A stretch of DNA of 64,000 bases from Diadophis punctatus similis. Lineage: Eukaryota > Chordata > Lepidosauria > Squamata > Dipsadidae. Shown here piece after piece: positions 21,501-32,683 of the stretch. The position numbers and the translations under genes are program-made. Location of the stretch: the NCBI GenBank assembly GCA_023053685.1, contig JALIGW010000031.1, positions 7,050,263 through 7,114,262 on the forward strand, in the 5' to 3' direction. Positions within the stretch are counted from its first letter, which is position 1. Each line of letters opens with the position of its first letter. Below the pieces are notes generated by a model. That model was given only the letters and a program-made list of their open reading frames with translations. It had not been told where the DNA came from and did no database searches.

Positions 21501-21606
21501 TTTTTTCAATTTTTTGGAAAAAAACAAAAAAGCCTTCAGGAAAAAAACAGAAAAAAACCGTTTTCCCCCCGAATTTTTCGGTTTTTTCCGGGCCTTCAGA
21601 TCTCTA
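18520..21606 (-). mobile_element. Nearly complete autonomous hAT transposon
   Basis: The 3087-bp element is flanked by a perfect 8-bp duplication TGCTGAGC (18512-18519 and 21607-21614). Its ends are TAGAGATGTAAA on the left and the complement of TAGAGATCTGAA on the right. Subterminal regions at both ends are rich in CCCCCCGG, TTTTTTCC and AATTTTTC motifs. Transposase coding (19024-20979) runs on the minus strand with BED finger, DUF659-like core and hAT dimerisation domain in order. The sharp flanks and short list of lesions point to a relatively recent insertion. Confidence 0.95.
19024..20979 (-). pseudogene. hAT transposase, two in-frame stops
   Basis: Three consecutive open segments (20979-20395, 20394-19558, 19557-19024) are in the same frame. 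They are separated only by TAG at 20397-20395 and TAA at 19560-19558, giving about 651 codons. A BED zinc finger is seen at residues about 24-63 (SIWRHFHI, CKYC, HILVC). A Ser-rich linker follows. The RNase-H-like core has D in LLTDGW (about residue 224), D in LLTDNASNM (about 284) and the CxxH of GCVAHGLNLL (about 308-311). The C-terminal dimerisation part has PPSSAACERIWSMFGN with the catalytic E near 587, then SRNKLTCERVEKLV. Upstream of KIVKST the minus strand has a strong pyrimidine tract ending CTCAG (near 20938), which may be a splice acceptor. The true N-terminus may therefore lie in an earlier exon. All three acidic residues are kept. Confidence 0.93.
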
Positions 21607-21614
21607 TGCTGAGC

Positions 21615-23073
21615 AGAAGTGAAGTACAAGCAAAACAAGACGGTATAAACATGAAGGTTCACACAGTATAAAAGGCTTTGAGATCTGTTTGGGTGCTTTA
21701 GTTACAGATATATTGTATCAAGAAGAAAAGACTTTAAGAGCAGCTTTATGTAGAGTTTATTTGCACTTAGTAAAATATTTATACTAATGTGGGTTTAGAA
21801 CATTCTCAAAAGCGTACTTAGGGTTTCCCCCCTCATTCTATCTTGTTTGCAAATTAAGTGAATTATGATGCTATTGCTCTGTATAGAATATCACCTCCGT
21901 TTTTCCTCAGAGTAATATAGTATTTTGATGAGGAGGTGGGCTTAAGAGAAGCTAACTAAATCAGAACTCTTGTAAGTAATAAGGATCAATAAGTTGGTCG
22001 GTTTTGAATTTCTCATATTTACAATTTTTACATACATCTCGTCCTCTTTCTATATCAGATTGCAACTTTTATTTTTTTCCTAAAAATTCCAAATGAAAAG
22101 TGCGTGCATAAAACGTGCGTGCATATTCCCTTATTTATGTGTTCTACATACATATTTGACTATTATATGCATCAGTATTTTCTTTAATGTAATGCAAATT
22201 TACTACTGATATATGCATACTTGTTTGCATATTTTTCCAATGCAGGCATTTTAATAGTTATTCAAAGTTAAGAATAATATTTAAATATCTGTATTTCTTA
22301 ACTACAAAAGAACTGTGTAGTATATCTGTTTTGTATGAAATTGTAAGTCAAAGACTAGAGTAGCTGGAACATGTCGGAATATTGTTCTTTACCAGCTAAC
22401 AGTTGTTCATTGTAGTTAAGGGCCCGGGAAGAAATGAAGTTTTGGAAGAGATATAGATGGTATTCACTATGGCTTGTAATGATGCAAACTATAACATCTG
22501 GCAACCAGCAGTGAACACCAACTAGGGGTTCTCACAACCCCCCAGTCCCGGCACTATGGCATAGCAGTGTTCATAGAGGATGGAATAACATGATTGTGTA
22601 AAACAGATATTGCTGTTTCTATATCTTGAATCCTTTTACATACCATATGACCACATGCACTTTAGTGGCATCTGAACAAATCAGAACGCAATCTCATACC
22701 TTCCAGTTAAGGCATTCATAGGCTCAAACAGTCAGTGCAGAGCTAATGGTTGACTTGTTCTGGTTGCCTTGTTATAACACAAAAAAGAGTTTGACGAATT
22801 GGGACTGGATTTTCTATATAAAATTATGTTATCTATAACTTTTAAATTCTTGGAAGGTCAGAATTGATTTCTCCATTACATTTCACACATTTCAAAATGT
22901 TGCAGCTACTGTAGGCTTCCAATGGTATAAACATGAAAACATTAAATATTATTTGGCAGTGGAATACACATGTATGCATTTTGAGAGCAGTTTTTTAAAA
23001 TTGTAGATTAATATAGAAATGTACCAGAATGATCACTAAAGCAATGTGAAAGATATTGATTAGGAAGCAGTAC
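21615..23073. other. Unique sequence, no feature seen
   Basis: AT-rich with no recognised gene, RNA or repeat. Confidence 0.45.
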
Positions 23074-23074
23074 T

Positions 23075-23165
23075 ACGTAGTCCTCACCTTACAACCACAA
23101 GACAATTGAAGTGAGTTTTGCCCAATTTTACAACCTTTCTTACCATGGTTGTTAAGTGAATCTGA
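23075..23165 (+). mobile_element. MITE fragment (GTAGTCCTCACCTTACAACC end)
   Basis: It matches the left end and the TTGTTAAGTGAATCTG part of the MITE at 14521-14846, with an internal deletion. Confidence 0.6.
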
Positions 23166-23246
23166 CTTAATGCCCCCTCCCCCCATCCTTTGATGGCAGA
23201 ATGCCAGCAAGGCGCCAAGCTGAAGATAGCAGACCTGACAGTTTGC
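23166..23246 (-). mobile_element. Gypsy LTR end fragment
   Basis: The minus strand begins TGTCAGGTCTGCTATCTTCA and continues GCCTTGCTGGCATTCTGCCAT. It parallels the start of the LTR at 16698 (TGTCAGATCTGCC, then GGCATCCTGCCAT). Only about 80 bp remain. Confidence 0.55.
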
Positions 23247-23647
23247 TTCAGTGAAGGTTCATATGAAATTTCTTTGCTTCTAAAAGGGAAGTAGTTTTGT
23301 TGCCTCACTTTATGGCAACAGTTCTAGTAGCTGACTGGAAGAGTTGGCAACTTATTCAAAGATGCCTGTTTAGCTAAAGGAACTTCTAGAACAAAGTTGC
23401 TCTGCACTTTAATGAGGTGGATTTTATTTTCTTTGTTCTGCTAAGCACTTCACTGAGGTGAATGATATGCACCTCATATACCTGTTACACACATACTTCA
23501 TAGATAAATATTCTGTCTCTCTCACACACAACCACCTGCATACACATATTGATCAATATAATATATAATCTTTTGAGAATTCAGGAATTTTATGTGGCAG
23601 CCTCCCCTAATTTTATTATATTATATTATATTATATTAATTTTATAG

Positions 23648-23890
23648 GAGCCGAGGTGGTGCAGTGGTTAAAAGCAGCACTGCAACCTTCAGCTGATTGC
23701 TAGTTCAGCAGTTCAGCTGTTCAAATCTTACCAGGCTCAAGGTTGACTCAGCCTTCCATCCTTCTGAGGTCGGTAAAATGAGGACCCAGATTATTGGGGG
23801 CAATATGCTGAACTCTGTAAACCACTTAGAGAGGGCTGTAAAGCACTATGAAGCGGTATATAAGTCTAAGTGCTATTGCTATTGCTATTA
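23648..23890 (+). repeat. Sauria-type tRNA-derived SINE
   Basis: A complete plus-strand copy with GAGCCGAGGTGGTGCAGTGG at the head, B-box-like GTTCAAATCTTACC, the GACTCAGCCTTCCATCC core and the GTGCTATTGCTATTGCTATT tail. A TATAT-rich simple repeat (23611-23640) precedes it. Confidence 0.9.
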
Positions 23891-24049
23891 TTCCAACACT
23901 AATTTTGTCATATAAAAGGAAAAAAATATTCATATGTAGGGATGTGTCTGTAGTTACAAATATTGAAATTGTGCAGGTATGGTTTTCTCTGTGTAGATAT
24001 GATAGTTGTACTTTGAATAAGGAGAATAGAAAGAGTATTGATGTTTTTG

Positions 24050-24400
24050 AATGTTGGTGTTGGGGAAGACTGATAAGAATACCATGGTTAGTCAAGAAAA
24101 CAAACAAATGTGCTTTGAACAGATCAATAGTGAATTCTCACTCAAGGCACAAATGACTAGGCTCAAATGTTTATTTTTGAGACATACTATGCAAAAGAGT
24201 ATTCAATAATGCTGGGAAAGGTGAAAGGAAAGAGAAGAAGATGACCAGCATTAAGATGGATGGACTCAATTATAGCAGTAATGCTGTATTTTTGGAAGAC
24301 TTGAAAGACCAATTTGGAGAGAGACCCTCCTGGAGAAAATCTTGTATGGTCAGTAAGTGATAACAATGATTTGGTGGCACATAATCAGTCAAAAGGGGCA
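24050..24400 (+). pseudogene. RTE/Bov-B LINE 3' end fragment
   Basis: The reading contains AATACCATGGTTAGTCAAGA, AAATGACTAGGCTCAAATG, then ATGGATGGACTCAATTATAG (a decayed version of the WLDGI/WMDSI region), TCCTGGAGAAAATCTTG, and the 3' end GATTTGGTGGCACATAATCA. This order matches the end of the Bov-B reverse transcriptase and its short 3' UTR. Frames are broken. It lies about 160 bp from a Sauria SINE whose tail resembles Bov-B. Confidence 0.65.
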
Positions 24401-25499
24401 GAGAGATTGGGCAGTGATGGCAGCTCTGATTGCAATGAGATCTTTATCAATGGGTCAATGGGAAGAATTCAGGAAGTTTGCAGAATACTAAAGGTATGAT
24501 GGTACTGCAGTATACCAATATGCGCAAAAATGCACATTCTGTCCATGGATACTTGGTATATTACTGCACACAGTATATTACTGCACACTTTGAGACACTG
24601 TATTGTGTATTTAAAACTGCTTTTTCACAGATAAAACATCTTATGATGTATTAATTTACAACAAGTTGCTGCATGGCAAAATCATTATATCATATTTCAT
24701 TGTCTTCTGTCATTTTGCACACTTGTAAATATCATCTCAACATATTTATAATTATGTTGAACTGAATCTATGAGAAATAAACATTCACATTACCATATAT
24801 GTCTGATCATGTGAGGAATGATGTATGATGTGAAGAAATAATGTTAGTCTGGTGCTAATTTCCCCTCCTTTTCAAATGTAATAGTGTATTGGCAGGCACC
24901 CCAGAGTTAATTAATCTTCAGCTGTACACACAGTGTATATTGCCAATACTGGTCTGGAGAGCCAAAGACATGATTTCTTCTAATTATAGTAATATTTAAT
25001 AGCCAAGTTCGGAAATCTCACCCATTTTATGAAAAGCTAAAATATCAGTAGATTTTTTTTTGTGTGCAAAAGTAAAAAGAAGCATTTTTCGATTTGAATT
25101 CTAATGATCTTACCTCATTCCTACTGATTTTCTTCCAGAGTAATCATATAAGTGATTATCCTGGTTGGAAAGAGGACAGAGCTCAGTGGTGCATTCATAT
25201 TTGCATGCATATGCTTTCATGTTCATATTCTATTCTTTGAATGTCTAGTTAAAAGTTTCTTGCATTAAAAAAACCTGGAAAAATATTTATCTGGAAAGCT
25301 GATGCTACACAGACTCATTGACATTGGACTGGGTCTCATAAGATAAAAGCCTTATATAATATCTAACTGAAACTTTTCTGAGCTCATCTGCAAAACAGAA
25401 GCAAGAAAGTCTTCAATTTGATTGTGGTTGTTTTATTTTATTTTTTACTGGATAGAGAATTGATTCTACAAGGAGGTTCATGGCCATTGCACGGCAACA
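24401..25499. other. Unique sequence, no feature seen
   Basis: No recognisable gene, repeat or RNA. Several TATA- and TGCACA-rich repeats near 24540-24600 are low-complexity. Confidence 0.4.
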
Positions 25500-25780
25500 C
25501 AAATGTATCTTAGGATTTCCATTCTGCTCACAGAATGGGAGAGCCTCATCAAGGCCAACCTCCTGCTCAGTGGAGGAATCCAAATGAACACATTCCAGAC
25601 AGATGGCTGTCTAGCTTCCACTTGAACATATTCAGTGAAAAATTGTCTACCACTCCTGTGTAGAAATGGTTCTACTGCTATACTGCTCTCACTTTAAGAA
25701 GTTCTAACTTTTAGCTGAAAACTCTCTCCTTGTAATAGAAATAACCAGTTATTTATTCCATATCTTGCACTCTAGAATGA
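25500..25780 (-). repeat. CR1 LINE 3' UTR fragment
   Basis: Reverse-reading GGTTGGCCTTGATGAGGCTC and the upstream part with GACAGATGGCTGTCTAGCTT follow the well-known CR1 3' region. It is non-coding and decayed. Confidence 0.6.
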
Positions 25781-26169
25781 ATTACATTTCTTTCTAGAAA
25801 TTAAATTCTCCCTGAGATATAGGTCATCAGTTATTTCACATCTTGTACTCTAGAAAGAATTAATTTATTTCTAGAATGAAATTTAATAGTGGCCAATACA
25901 GAGTTACTGATTCTGCTTTTACTTAAGAAAAATAAATGAACAAATATGGGACTGGAAATACTTGGCTTGGCAATAGGATCTATAAAAAGTATTTTGGAAT
26001 AAAAGTGGAAAATCTGTACCGATGATTCTTTTGAGAAAATGTGTTTCATAACAAGCAAGAGTCTGAACTAGCATCTTCCTTCAATTTATTAAAGTGGTTA
26101 CATCTACTCTCAGGTCCATGCATCTCCATTGGAAGCCTCTTTACAAGTTATGTGATGCTGGAAAGCGGA

Positions 26170-26505
26170 ATGGGACAGCTTTGCATGGCCAATTTGCTGC
26201 GGCCAGGTTGCCATGGCCAATTTGCAACAGGACAATTCACCATGGAAAAACTTGCTGCAGGACAATTCAATAATTTTATTTCATTATTTAAAATAATTAA
26301 AAATTATTTTAATTTTTGTCATTCACATTTATTTTGTACCTCCTTTTGTATCCTTTCTTTAATTATTTAGTTTCACCATTTCTTCAATATTATATAACTT
26401 TTGTCCCATGGCAAGTTGTATTCTGGTGAATTGGCTGTGGTGAATTGTCCCGTGGTGAGTTGGCCACATTGATTTGGCTGTGGCAAGTTGTCCTACTAGT
26501 CCCCC
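26170..26505. mobile_element. MITE-like element built of GGCCAATTTGC / GACAATTCACC repeats
   Basis: The left half has CATGGCCAATTTGC twice and GGACAATTCACCATGG. The right half has the inverted versions GTGGTGAATTGTCCCGTGG and TGGCTGTGGCAAGTTGTCC. An AT-rich centre separates them. The terminal family is not recognised and no target duplication was identified. Confidence 0.5.
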
Positions 26506-27480
26506 TAGAAAGAGGTGTGGCTCTTTTAAGCAGTTGCAAACACTCTGCACACTCTGAAACAACTCATCTCAATAAATCTGCAGACTGCACAAATTTAGTA
26601 GTTGATTAGTATCTTATTATGAATTTGCAGTGTGCTTCTATAGAGGCAATTACTAGAAAAACAGTACTCTCATACATTAATTTGGTGGAGATCCATTGAA
26701 GTAGTAGGGACAATAAACATAGAGTGAGTAGGAATGATCAGTATCAATTTGGGAAGAAACTAAAATAAGAAACTGTAGTTTTCTGGATACAATTACAGAG
26801 TCTATGAGGTTACTCTTGGACCCATTCCAGTAAGTAAGTTCTATAGAGTGGTTTGATTTAAGGGATCCATTCAAGATGTTAAATTTGAGCCTATTTAGTT
26901 GTTTGCTGCCTTCAGTACTTTAGCAGAATCCACATTAGCAGTTCATAATATTTTGACTTCAGGCTGTGATAGATTTTTTTTATACCCATACAAAGAGAAA
27001 ACCATATTAAATAAAGTTGGCTTATTTTTTAATAGAAATATACAGGATTTCACTTTTACTGCCTTCAGACTTGTACTTTTTTTTCCTGCCACACCTATGG
27101 CAATTGGTAACTCATTTCAGTGTTGATTATGTTTCATTTGTGCAGGAAACTCATATCTATAGTGGCAAAGAGTTAGAAAGAGTCTGGTAGCACCTTTTCT
27201 GACTAACCTATTTGATTAAAAATCACAAACTTTAATTCATCTCATGAAGTGAGCTGGACCCATCTGGTCAACCACTTAGATAGACTTTATCCAGAATGAT
27301 CTGCTCCCTAACTGAGCTCTTCAACAGTCTCCCACTGCATACACAATATATTTAATTAAATCCATTCAACTTATTGTTGCTTATCCTATCTTTGCATTTT
27401 CCAGCATCATGGACTTCTCAAGGGAGCTGAGTTTTTGCATAATGTGTTCAAAATATGATAATTTGAACGTAGTCATTTAT
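26506..27480. other. Unique sequence, no feature seen
   Basis: AT-rich, with no recognised feature before the TTTA array. Confidence 0.4.
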
Positions 27481-27481
27481 G

Positions 27482-27594
<113 letters not shown>

Positions 27595-28105
27595 TTATTC
27601 GCACTTGTATGCTGCCCACTCCACAGAGACTCTGGCTGGCTCACAACAATAAATCTACATGCAAACAATAAATATAGGAAAAAATTATTAAAAACATTAA
27701 AAAACAACAATTAAAAAACCCCATACAATTAATTCATTCATGGGGCCAAGAGTGCTCGATGTTATATTAAAATCATTGGCCCCAGGCCTGTCAACAAAGC
27801 CAGGTTTTTAGCACTTTTCTGAAGGCTGGCAGGGTGGGAATAATGCAGATCTCCGGGGGGAGTGTATTCCAGAGAGCCAGTGCTGCCACAGAGAAGGCAT
27901 TGTTTGGCTGACAGGACCACCAGCAGACCAACTCTGTGGGCTCTAATCGGTCTTAGGGAGGTATGTTGAAGAAGGCGGTCTCGGGGGTAACTGGTCCTAA
28001 GCCATGTAGGGCTTTAAAGTTAATCACCAACACCTTGAATTGCGCTTGGAGACCTATGGGCAGCCAGTGCAGTTCGCGAAGGATGGGTGTCACATGGGTG
28101 TATCT

Positions 28106-28808
28106 TGTTGTGTCCCAGCACAGCAACCCACAGAAAAACACACACACAACTGTTTGCTACAAAAGCAAAGGGGTCTTTTTTTTACTAATGAAGATGCTTA
28201 GTAAAAGCGCAGGGGTTTAAAGTCCAGAAACAAACATAAAGAGAGTCTTGGGGAATAAAGTTCCTTCGTCTCTTCGTGAGTTATTAGCCAAAGTTCAAAT
28301 GTCCAAAACAAATACGCAATTGAGTCTTCTTATCTCTCACTCACTCGAGTTGGCTGGAATCCCAGAAATAAGCATTCCAGAAGTTGCTATTTCCAAACAC
28401 AGGACTCAAAACAGGAACGCCGATGCAAAGGACTCTGAAGTGCTCGCAGATCACAGGTGTTGCTTCCAGCACCAAGTGCTGAGTGCACCAGTCTTAAATA
28501 GCCTGAGGGCATGGCCCATTAGCCCTCAGCTTTACCTGTGAGGAGACCTCCGGCTGTAGAGCCAATCCCGCCTGTTGGCTGCTCTGCAAGCCCTAGCATC
28601 CAGCAGAGGCTCCTCCTCCTCTGATGACTCACTCTGCACCAGCTGAGAAGGTGCAGAAGGCCCTGGCTGGTCTTCCTCCTCTGGCACTGAGTCCTCATCA
28701 CTGTCAGACTCAGGTGCCAGGTACACAGGGTGATCGTGCCACACCACAGGCGGCTCTAGGTCCTCCAGATCCTCGACCAGCTGCATGGGACATGGGCAAG
28801 CCACAACA
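28106..28808 (-). mobile_element. Solo LTR inserted in the CR1 ORF
   Basis: The ends are inverted, TGTTGTG at 28106 and CACAACA at 28808. The flanks are TATCT and CATCT (a 5-bp duplication with one mismatch), and CR1 coding resumes on both sides. On the minus strand there is a TATTTAAG box (about 28500) in the right place for a U3/R boundary. The terminal part carries GACCCCTTTGCTTT, also found in the LTR at 14847-16698. The minus-strand U3 contains an acidic open frame (28532-28852). No internal retroelement sequence is present, which indicates LTR-LTR recombination. Confidence 0.85.
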
Positions 28809-28852
28809 CATCTAGGGACACCCATCACCACATGCGCCGCCGCATTCTGCAC
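28532..28852 (-). other. Acidic open frame across the LTR U3
   Basis: A minus-strand frame of 106 codons begins in CR1 sequence (QNAAAHVVMGVPR) and runs on into the LTR. The LTR part is very acidic: ESDSDEDSVPEEEDQPGPS, then SESSEEEEPLLDARACRAAN. It ends RRSPHR just before the TATA-like box. No domain is recognised. It may be a remnant of coding sequence overlapping U3 or a compositional accident. The fusion with CR1 frame is coincidental. Confidence 0.35.
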
Positions 28853-30480
28853 TAGCTGTCTCCGAGTCTCCGAGCGTTCTTCAAGTGTAGCCCCAAGTAG
28901 AGTGCGTTGCAGTAATCAAGACATGAGGTAACAAGGGCGTGAGTGACTGTGAGTAGTGCCTCCTGGTCCAAAAAAGGGCACAACTGGTGCACAAGACGAA
29001 CTTGTGCAAAGGTCCCTCTGGCCACAGCTGTTAGATGTTGTTCCAATTTTAGCTGTGGATCCAGAAGGACCCCCAATTTGTGAGCCCATTCTGAGGGGAT
29101 CAATTCCCCCCCCCCAGAACCAAGGAGGAACAGATGTCCAAGTCCTTGGGAGGCAACATCCAGAGCCACTCGGTCTTGTCTGGGTTGAGTTTGAGCCTGT
29201 TCACCCCCATCCAGACCCTTACAGCGTCCAGACACCAGCACATCACATCGACTGCCTCACTGAATTGGCATGGGGTGGATATGTACAGCTGAGTATCATC
29301 AGCGTACTGTTGGAACCTCACCCCATGCCTACGGATGACCTCACCCAGCGGTTTCATGTAGATATTGAAAAGCGTAGGGGAAAGAATCGACCCCTGAGGA
29401 ACCCCACATACGAGGGGTCTTGGGGTCGACTTCTGTCCCCCAGCCAACACTGACTGCGACCAGTCAGAGAGATAGGAGGAGAACCACCGCAAAACAGTGC
29501 CTCCCACTCCCATCTCCTCGAGCCATCGCAGAAGGATACCATGGTCAATGGTATCGAAAGCTGCTGAGAGGTCAAGTAGCACCAAGATGGAGGAGTGATC
29601 TCCATCTCGGGCTCGCCAGAGATCATCCATCAGCATGACCAAGGCAGTTTCTGTGCTATGACTGGGCCTGAAACCCAACTGAAAAGGGTCAAGATACTCC
29701 ATTTCATTCAACAGCCATTGGATTTGCAGTGCCACCACTTTCTCCACCACCTTCCCCATGAAGGGGAGGTTGGAGACTGGTCGATAGTTTTTAAGGTCAG
29801 TTGGGTCCAGGGATGGCTTCTTAAGGAGGGGCCTCACCACTGCAACCTTTAAAGGCTGGGGGAAGAACTCCTCTGTTAAATAAGCGTTGATTAACTCCTG
29901 GAACCAACCTTGTGTCACCTCCCTACTTGCAGAGACAAGCCAGGAGGGGCATGGATCCAGCATACAAGTGGCGGAGCTCACCACTCCAATGGCCTTGTCC
30001 ACTTCCTCAGGGGTCACCAGGTCAAACTATTCCCATAAAATGGGACCAAGATCTGCCCCTGTCATCTCGGCTTGCTTCACCCAATTGGAGTCCAGATCTG
30101 TCCGAATCTGAGTGACTTTATCCATCAGAAACTGAACAAATTCCTCAGCTCTACCTTGAAGGGGTTCCTCCGTCCCCTCCCCCTTGAGAAGGGACCGGGT
30201 CACCCTAAAAAGGGAGGCTGGGCAAGAGTCTGCGGATGCAATAAGAGCGGAAAAATGCGAACATTTTGCTGCCCTTATTGCCACTAGATAAGTCCTAATA
30301 AAGACTCTTAGTAGTGTTTGATCGAATTCGGATTTACTGGCCCTCCATCGTCGCTCTAGGCGTCTCTTCTGGCGTTTCATCTCCCGGAGTTCCTCGGTAA
30401 ACCAAGGTGCTCTCCGGGATCCACTGCCGTGGAGAGGCCGCAAAGGCGCAATTCTATCCAGATGCCCCAGATGCTGAGTT

Positions 30481-32683
30481 CATGTGAGAACTCTGGATTG
30501 ATTTGTTCAATGCTGTTGACAGTCCATGGTGTCGTCGTCACCCAGCATTTAAAAGCACCAAATAACTATGTTTAGAATGTCGGCATCCTCCTCTGAATAA
30601 AGTTTTTAGGTCATTGCCTGATCGTACCCCAAGTTGGATTTCCTATTGCCCTCAACCTTCTGCTATTCTCAGTCCCTAAAAATCTGTCTTAAAAATCACT
30701 ATGCTCTCCTGAATGCATAGAGAAATTTTATGATAATAGAATTCTTTTTGAAGTTCTGTAAAATGATTATCTTGCCTTTGCAAGGCAATGTTTTGCCATA
30801 CATATAAAGATAGTTTTGTCACCATTCTTATCTGTGTAAAGTAAGATAAGATATTTGTTATATGACATTGTGAAATTGCATAAACAACTTATCCTGCCCA
30901 GGGATTATCTCTGCATTAAAGAGCTATAACATATGAAATCTTCAGTGAAAATATCACTTTCACCTATATACAGCAACCGTATACTGCACTTTCCCCTTGG
31001 TATGTGTCAGATCATGCACGGGTATCAATTTCTATTTTTCCAAAAGCTCAACCTTGGGCTTAGGAAGTAGCTCACAGTAAAGTGTCAAAAAACAAATAAT
31101 GCTAAATATGTTTACACAATGCCTTTCTCTCATGTGAAGAATATTGGCTTGCATTTTGCAATCTTAACCCTTACACCATGAAAGTACTGCTCTGTGAAAC
31201 ATGTAGAATCTACCAAGAATGATATCATTAATTTTTTATTAGAGTAAACATTGCATAATAGTAGCTTACCCAATAAAGTTCAGTTATTTTTCCATGATTC
31301 TTATAATATGTGCTTCCTGTAGGTATCAGGCTAAGTAAATTTGGGGGCCCAATTCAAAAAGCAAACATTATTAAAGAATTCCCTTTTATTCTAAAGAAAA
31401 CTTGTTGTGTTTGTTTCCTGCCATTAGGCATATTTTAGTTGATTTTGCCTCAAATCAAAAATTTATGTTTGTATCCTTCAATTTTTAATAACTAGAAATC
31501 ATTTAATTTGTGGATGAAATGACAGGCCTATCCTTTACCAACATGTAAGATATATTCTTGTCATGTAAAAGCATTTATGGCTATAGTTTTCTGGAAATCA
31601 TGGTAAATTAGTGCCTTTTTGTCAGGTGCAAAAGATCAGTTTCAATTAAAATGATTTATTGGTTAATCATGCCTATACACAAGAATGTACTCAGCAAATG
31701 GTTAGCACTATCTTGGTGTTAGATAAAGGCCAATGGAACTTAAGAGGGGTTGGACTTTGTCCATTTGTGGCTATGTAGCCTGATTCATCTTTTGACTCCA
31801 CCCCCAAGTTCTATCACCCTTTCTCTTACAATTTCATTTATTTAATTTATATACTGCTCATCTAACTATCTTTTGATGAAAGAAAGGTGCTATCGACTTT
31901 ATAAAATAGAAAAAAATATCTGCATTTTAAAAATGTTTTTAATTTCTCCACTGACCTACTTGCTCACCTTTTTTGTCACTGAATGGTTAATTTTTTAATT
32001 GTTGCTATTGTTGCTATATAATAGAATTCTCACAAGGCCATTTGTTTACAATGAAAAGGAGCATTTAACCAACTTTGGGCAATGTGCACAAGTATTTTCA
32101 GTTTTATTGAGGTGAACACCATACAATATGTATGTAGTAGTAGCAATAGCATCTCTTTGTTAGGTTACTAACCTCTAGGAGTGCAAGTTTGCATACATAG
32201 TACTTTCTCTTCTAGTTTTCACCACCACAAGCCTATAAATAGGTTAAGCCTATAAATAGGTTGAGCCAAAAGTTAGGGGCTGGCATCCAATTTACCAGAG
32301 AGCAGCTGTAGTAGATTACTGCAATGGGTGGATTACAACACAGACCTTTCCTGGTCATCATGCAAAACATTAACCACCATACTAAACTGATGCTCTTATT
32401 TATGTATATTATGTATGTGTGTGCGTATGTGTAGTGCTGCTTATTTTTTTTAAGCAAAGCTTTATAGCAAATCAAATTATGGGCACAAAATGAATGAGAA
32501 ATAATTGTAAATGAAATACAAAATGACTCAATGTGACAACATTACATATATTTTATATTTGAGAAACTGCACTGTTGATCTAACATGATTTTTGTCAGTG
32601 AAATTTTCAGTAACATCTAAAGCTGTAGAAAGGAAATGGGTAGGTTTCCTTTCAGTATTTTACCCATTGTTTTCCTCCTTCAG
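30481..32683. other. Unique sequence, no gene seen
   Basis: No coding content recognised. A short stretch at 31835-31880 (ATTTATATACTGCTCATCTA) may be an old LINE 3' end. Confidence 0.4.

Larger units (their letters stand above)
27953..30443 (-). pseudogene. CR1 ORF2 reverse transcriptase, lightly damaged
   Basis: Reading from 30443: a basic linker (FTEELREMKRQKRRLERRWR), then after one in-frame TAG (30023-30021) a full RT core. It carries NYRPVSNLPFMGK, LGFRPSHSTETALV, LDLSAAFDTIDH, GVPQGSILSPTLFNIYMKPL and the catalytic QYADDTQLY (near 29310). A frameshift occurs in a C run at 29105-29114. Beyond it, in another frame, are LGVLLDPQLKLEQHL, SCLDYCNALYLGL and QNAAAHVVMGVPR. The LTR interrupts here, and the last part (ILRELHWLPIGLQAQFKVLV) resumes at 28105-27953. 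The FRPSHSTETALV and QYADDTQLY blocks are typical of CR1/L3-group LINEs. The catalytic DD pair is kept. Confidence 0.92.
27595..30480 (-). mobile_element. CR1-type LINE, 5' truncated, with a solo LTR inside
   Basis: Minus-strand LINE whose 3' UTR (27595-27950) and ORF2 (27953-30443) are continuous apart from a 703-bp LTR at 28106-28808. The endonuclease and ORF1 are missing, so it is truncated in the linker before the RT. The (TAAA)n tail follows at 27482-27594. Confidence 0.9.
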
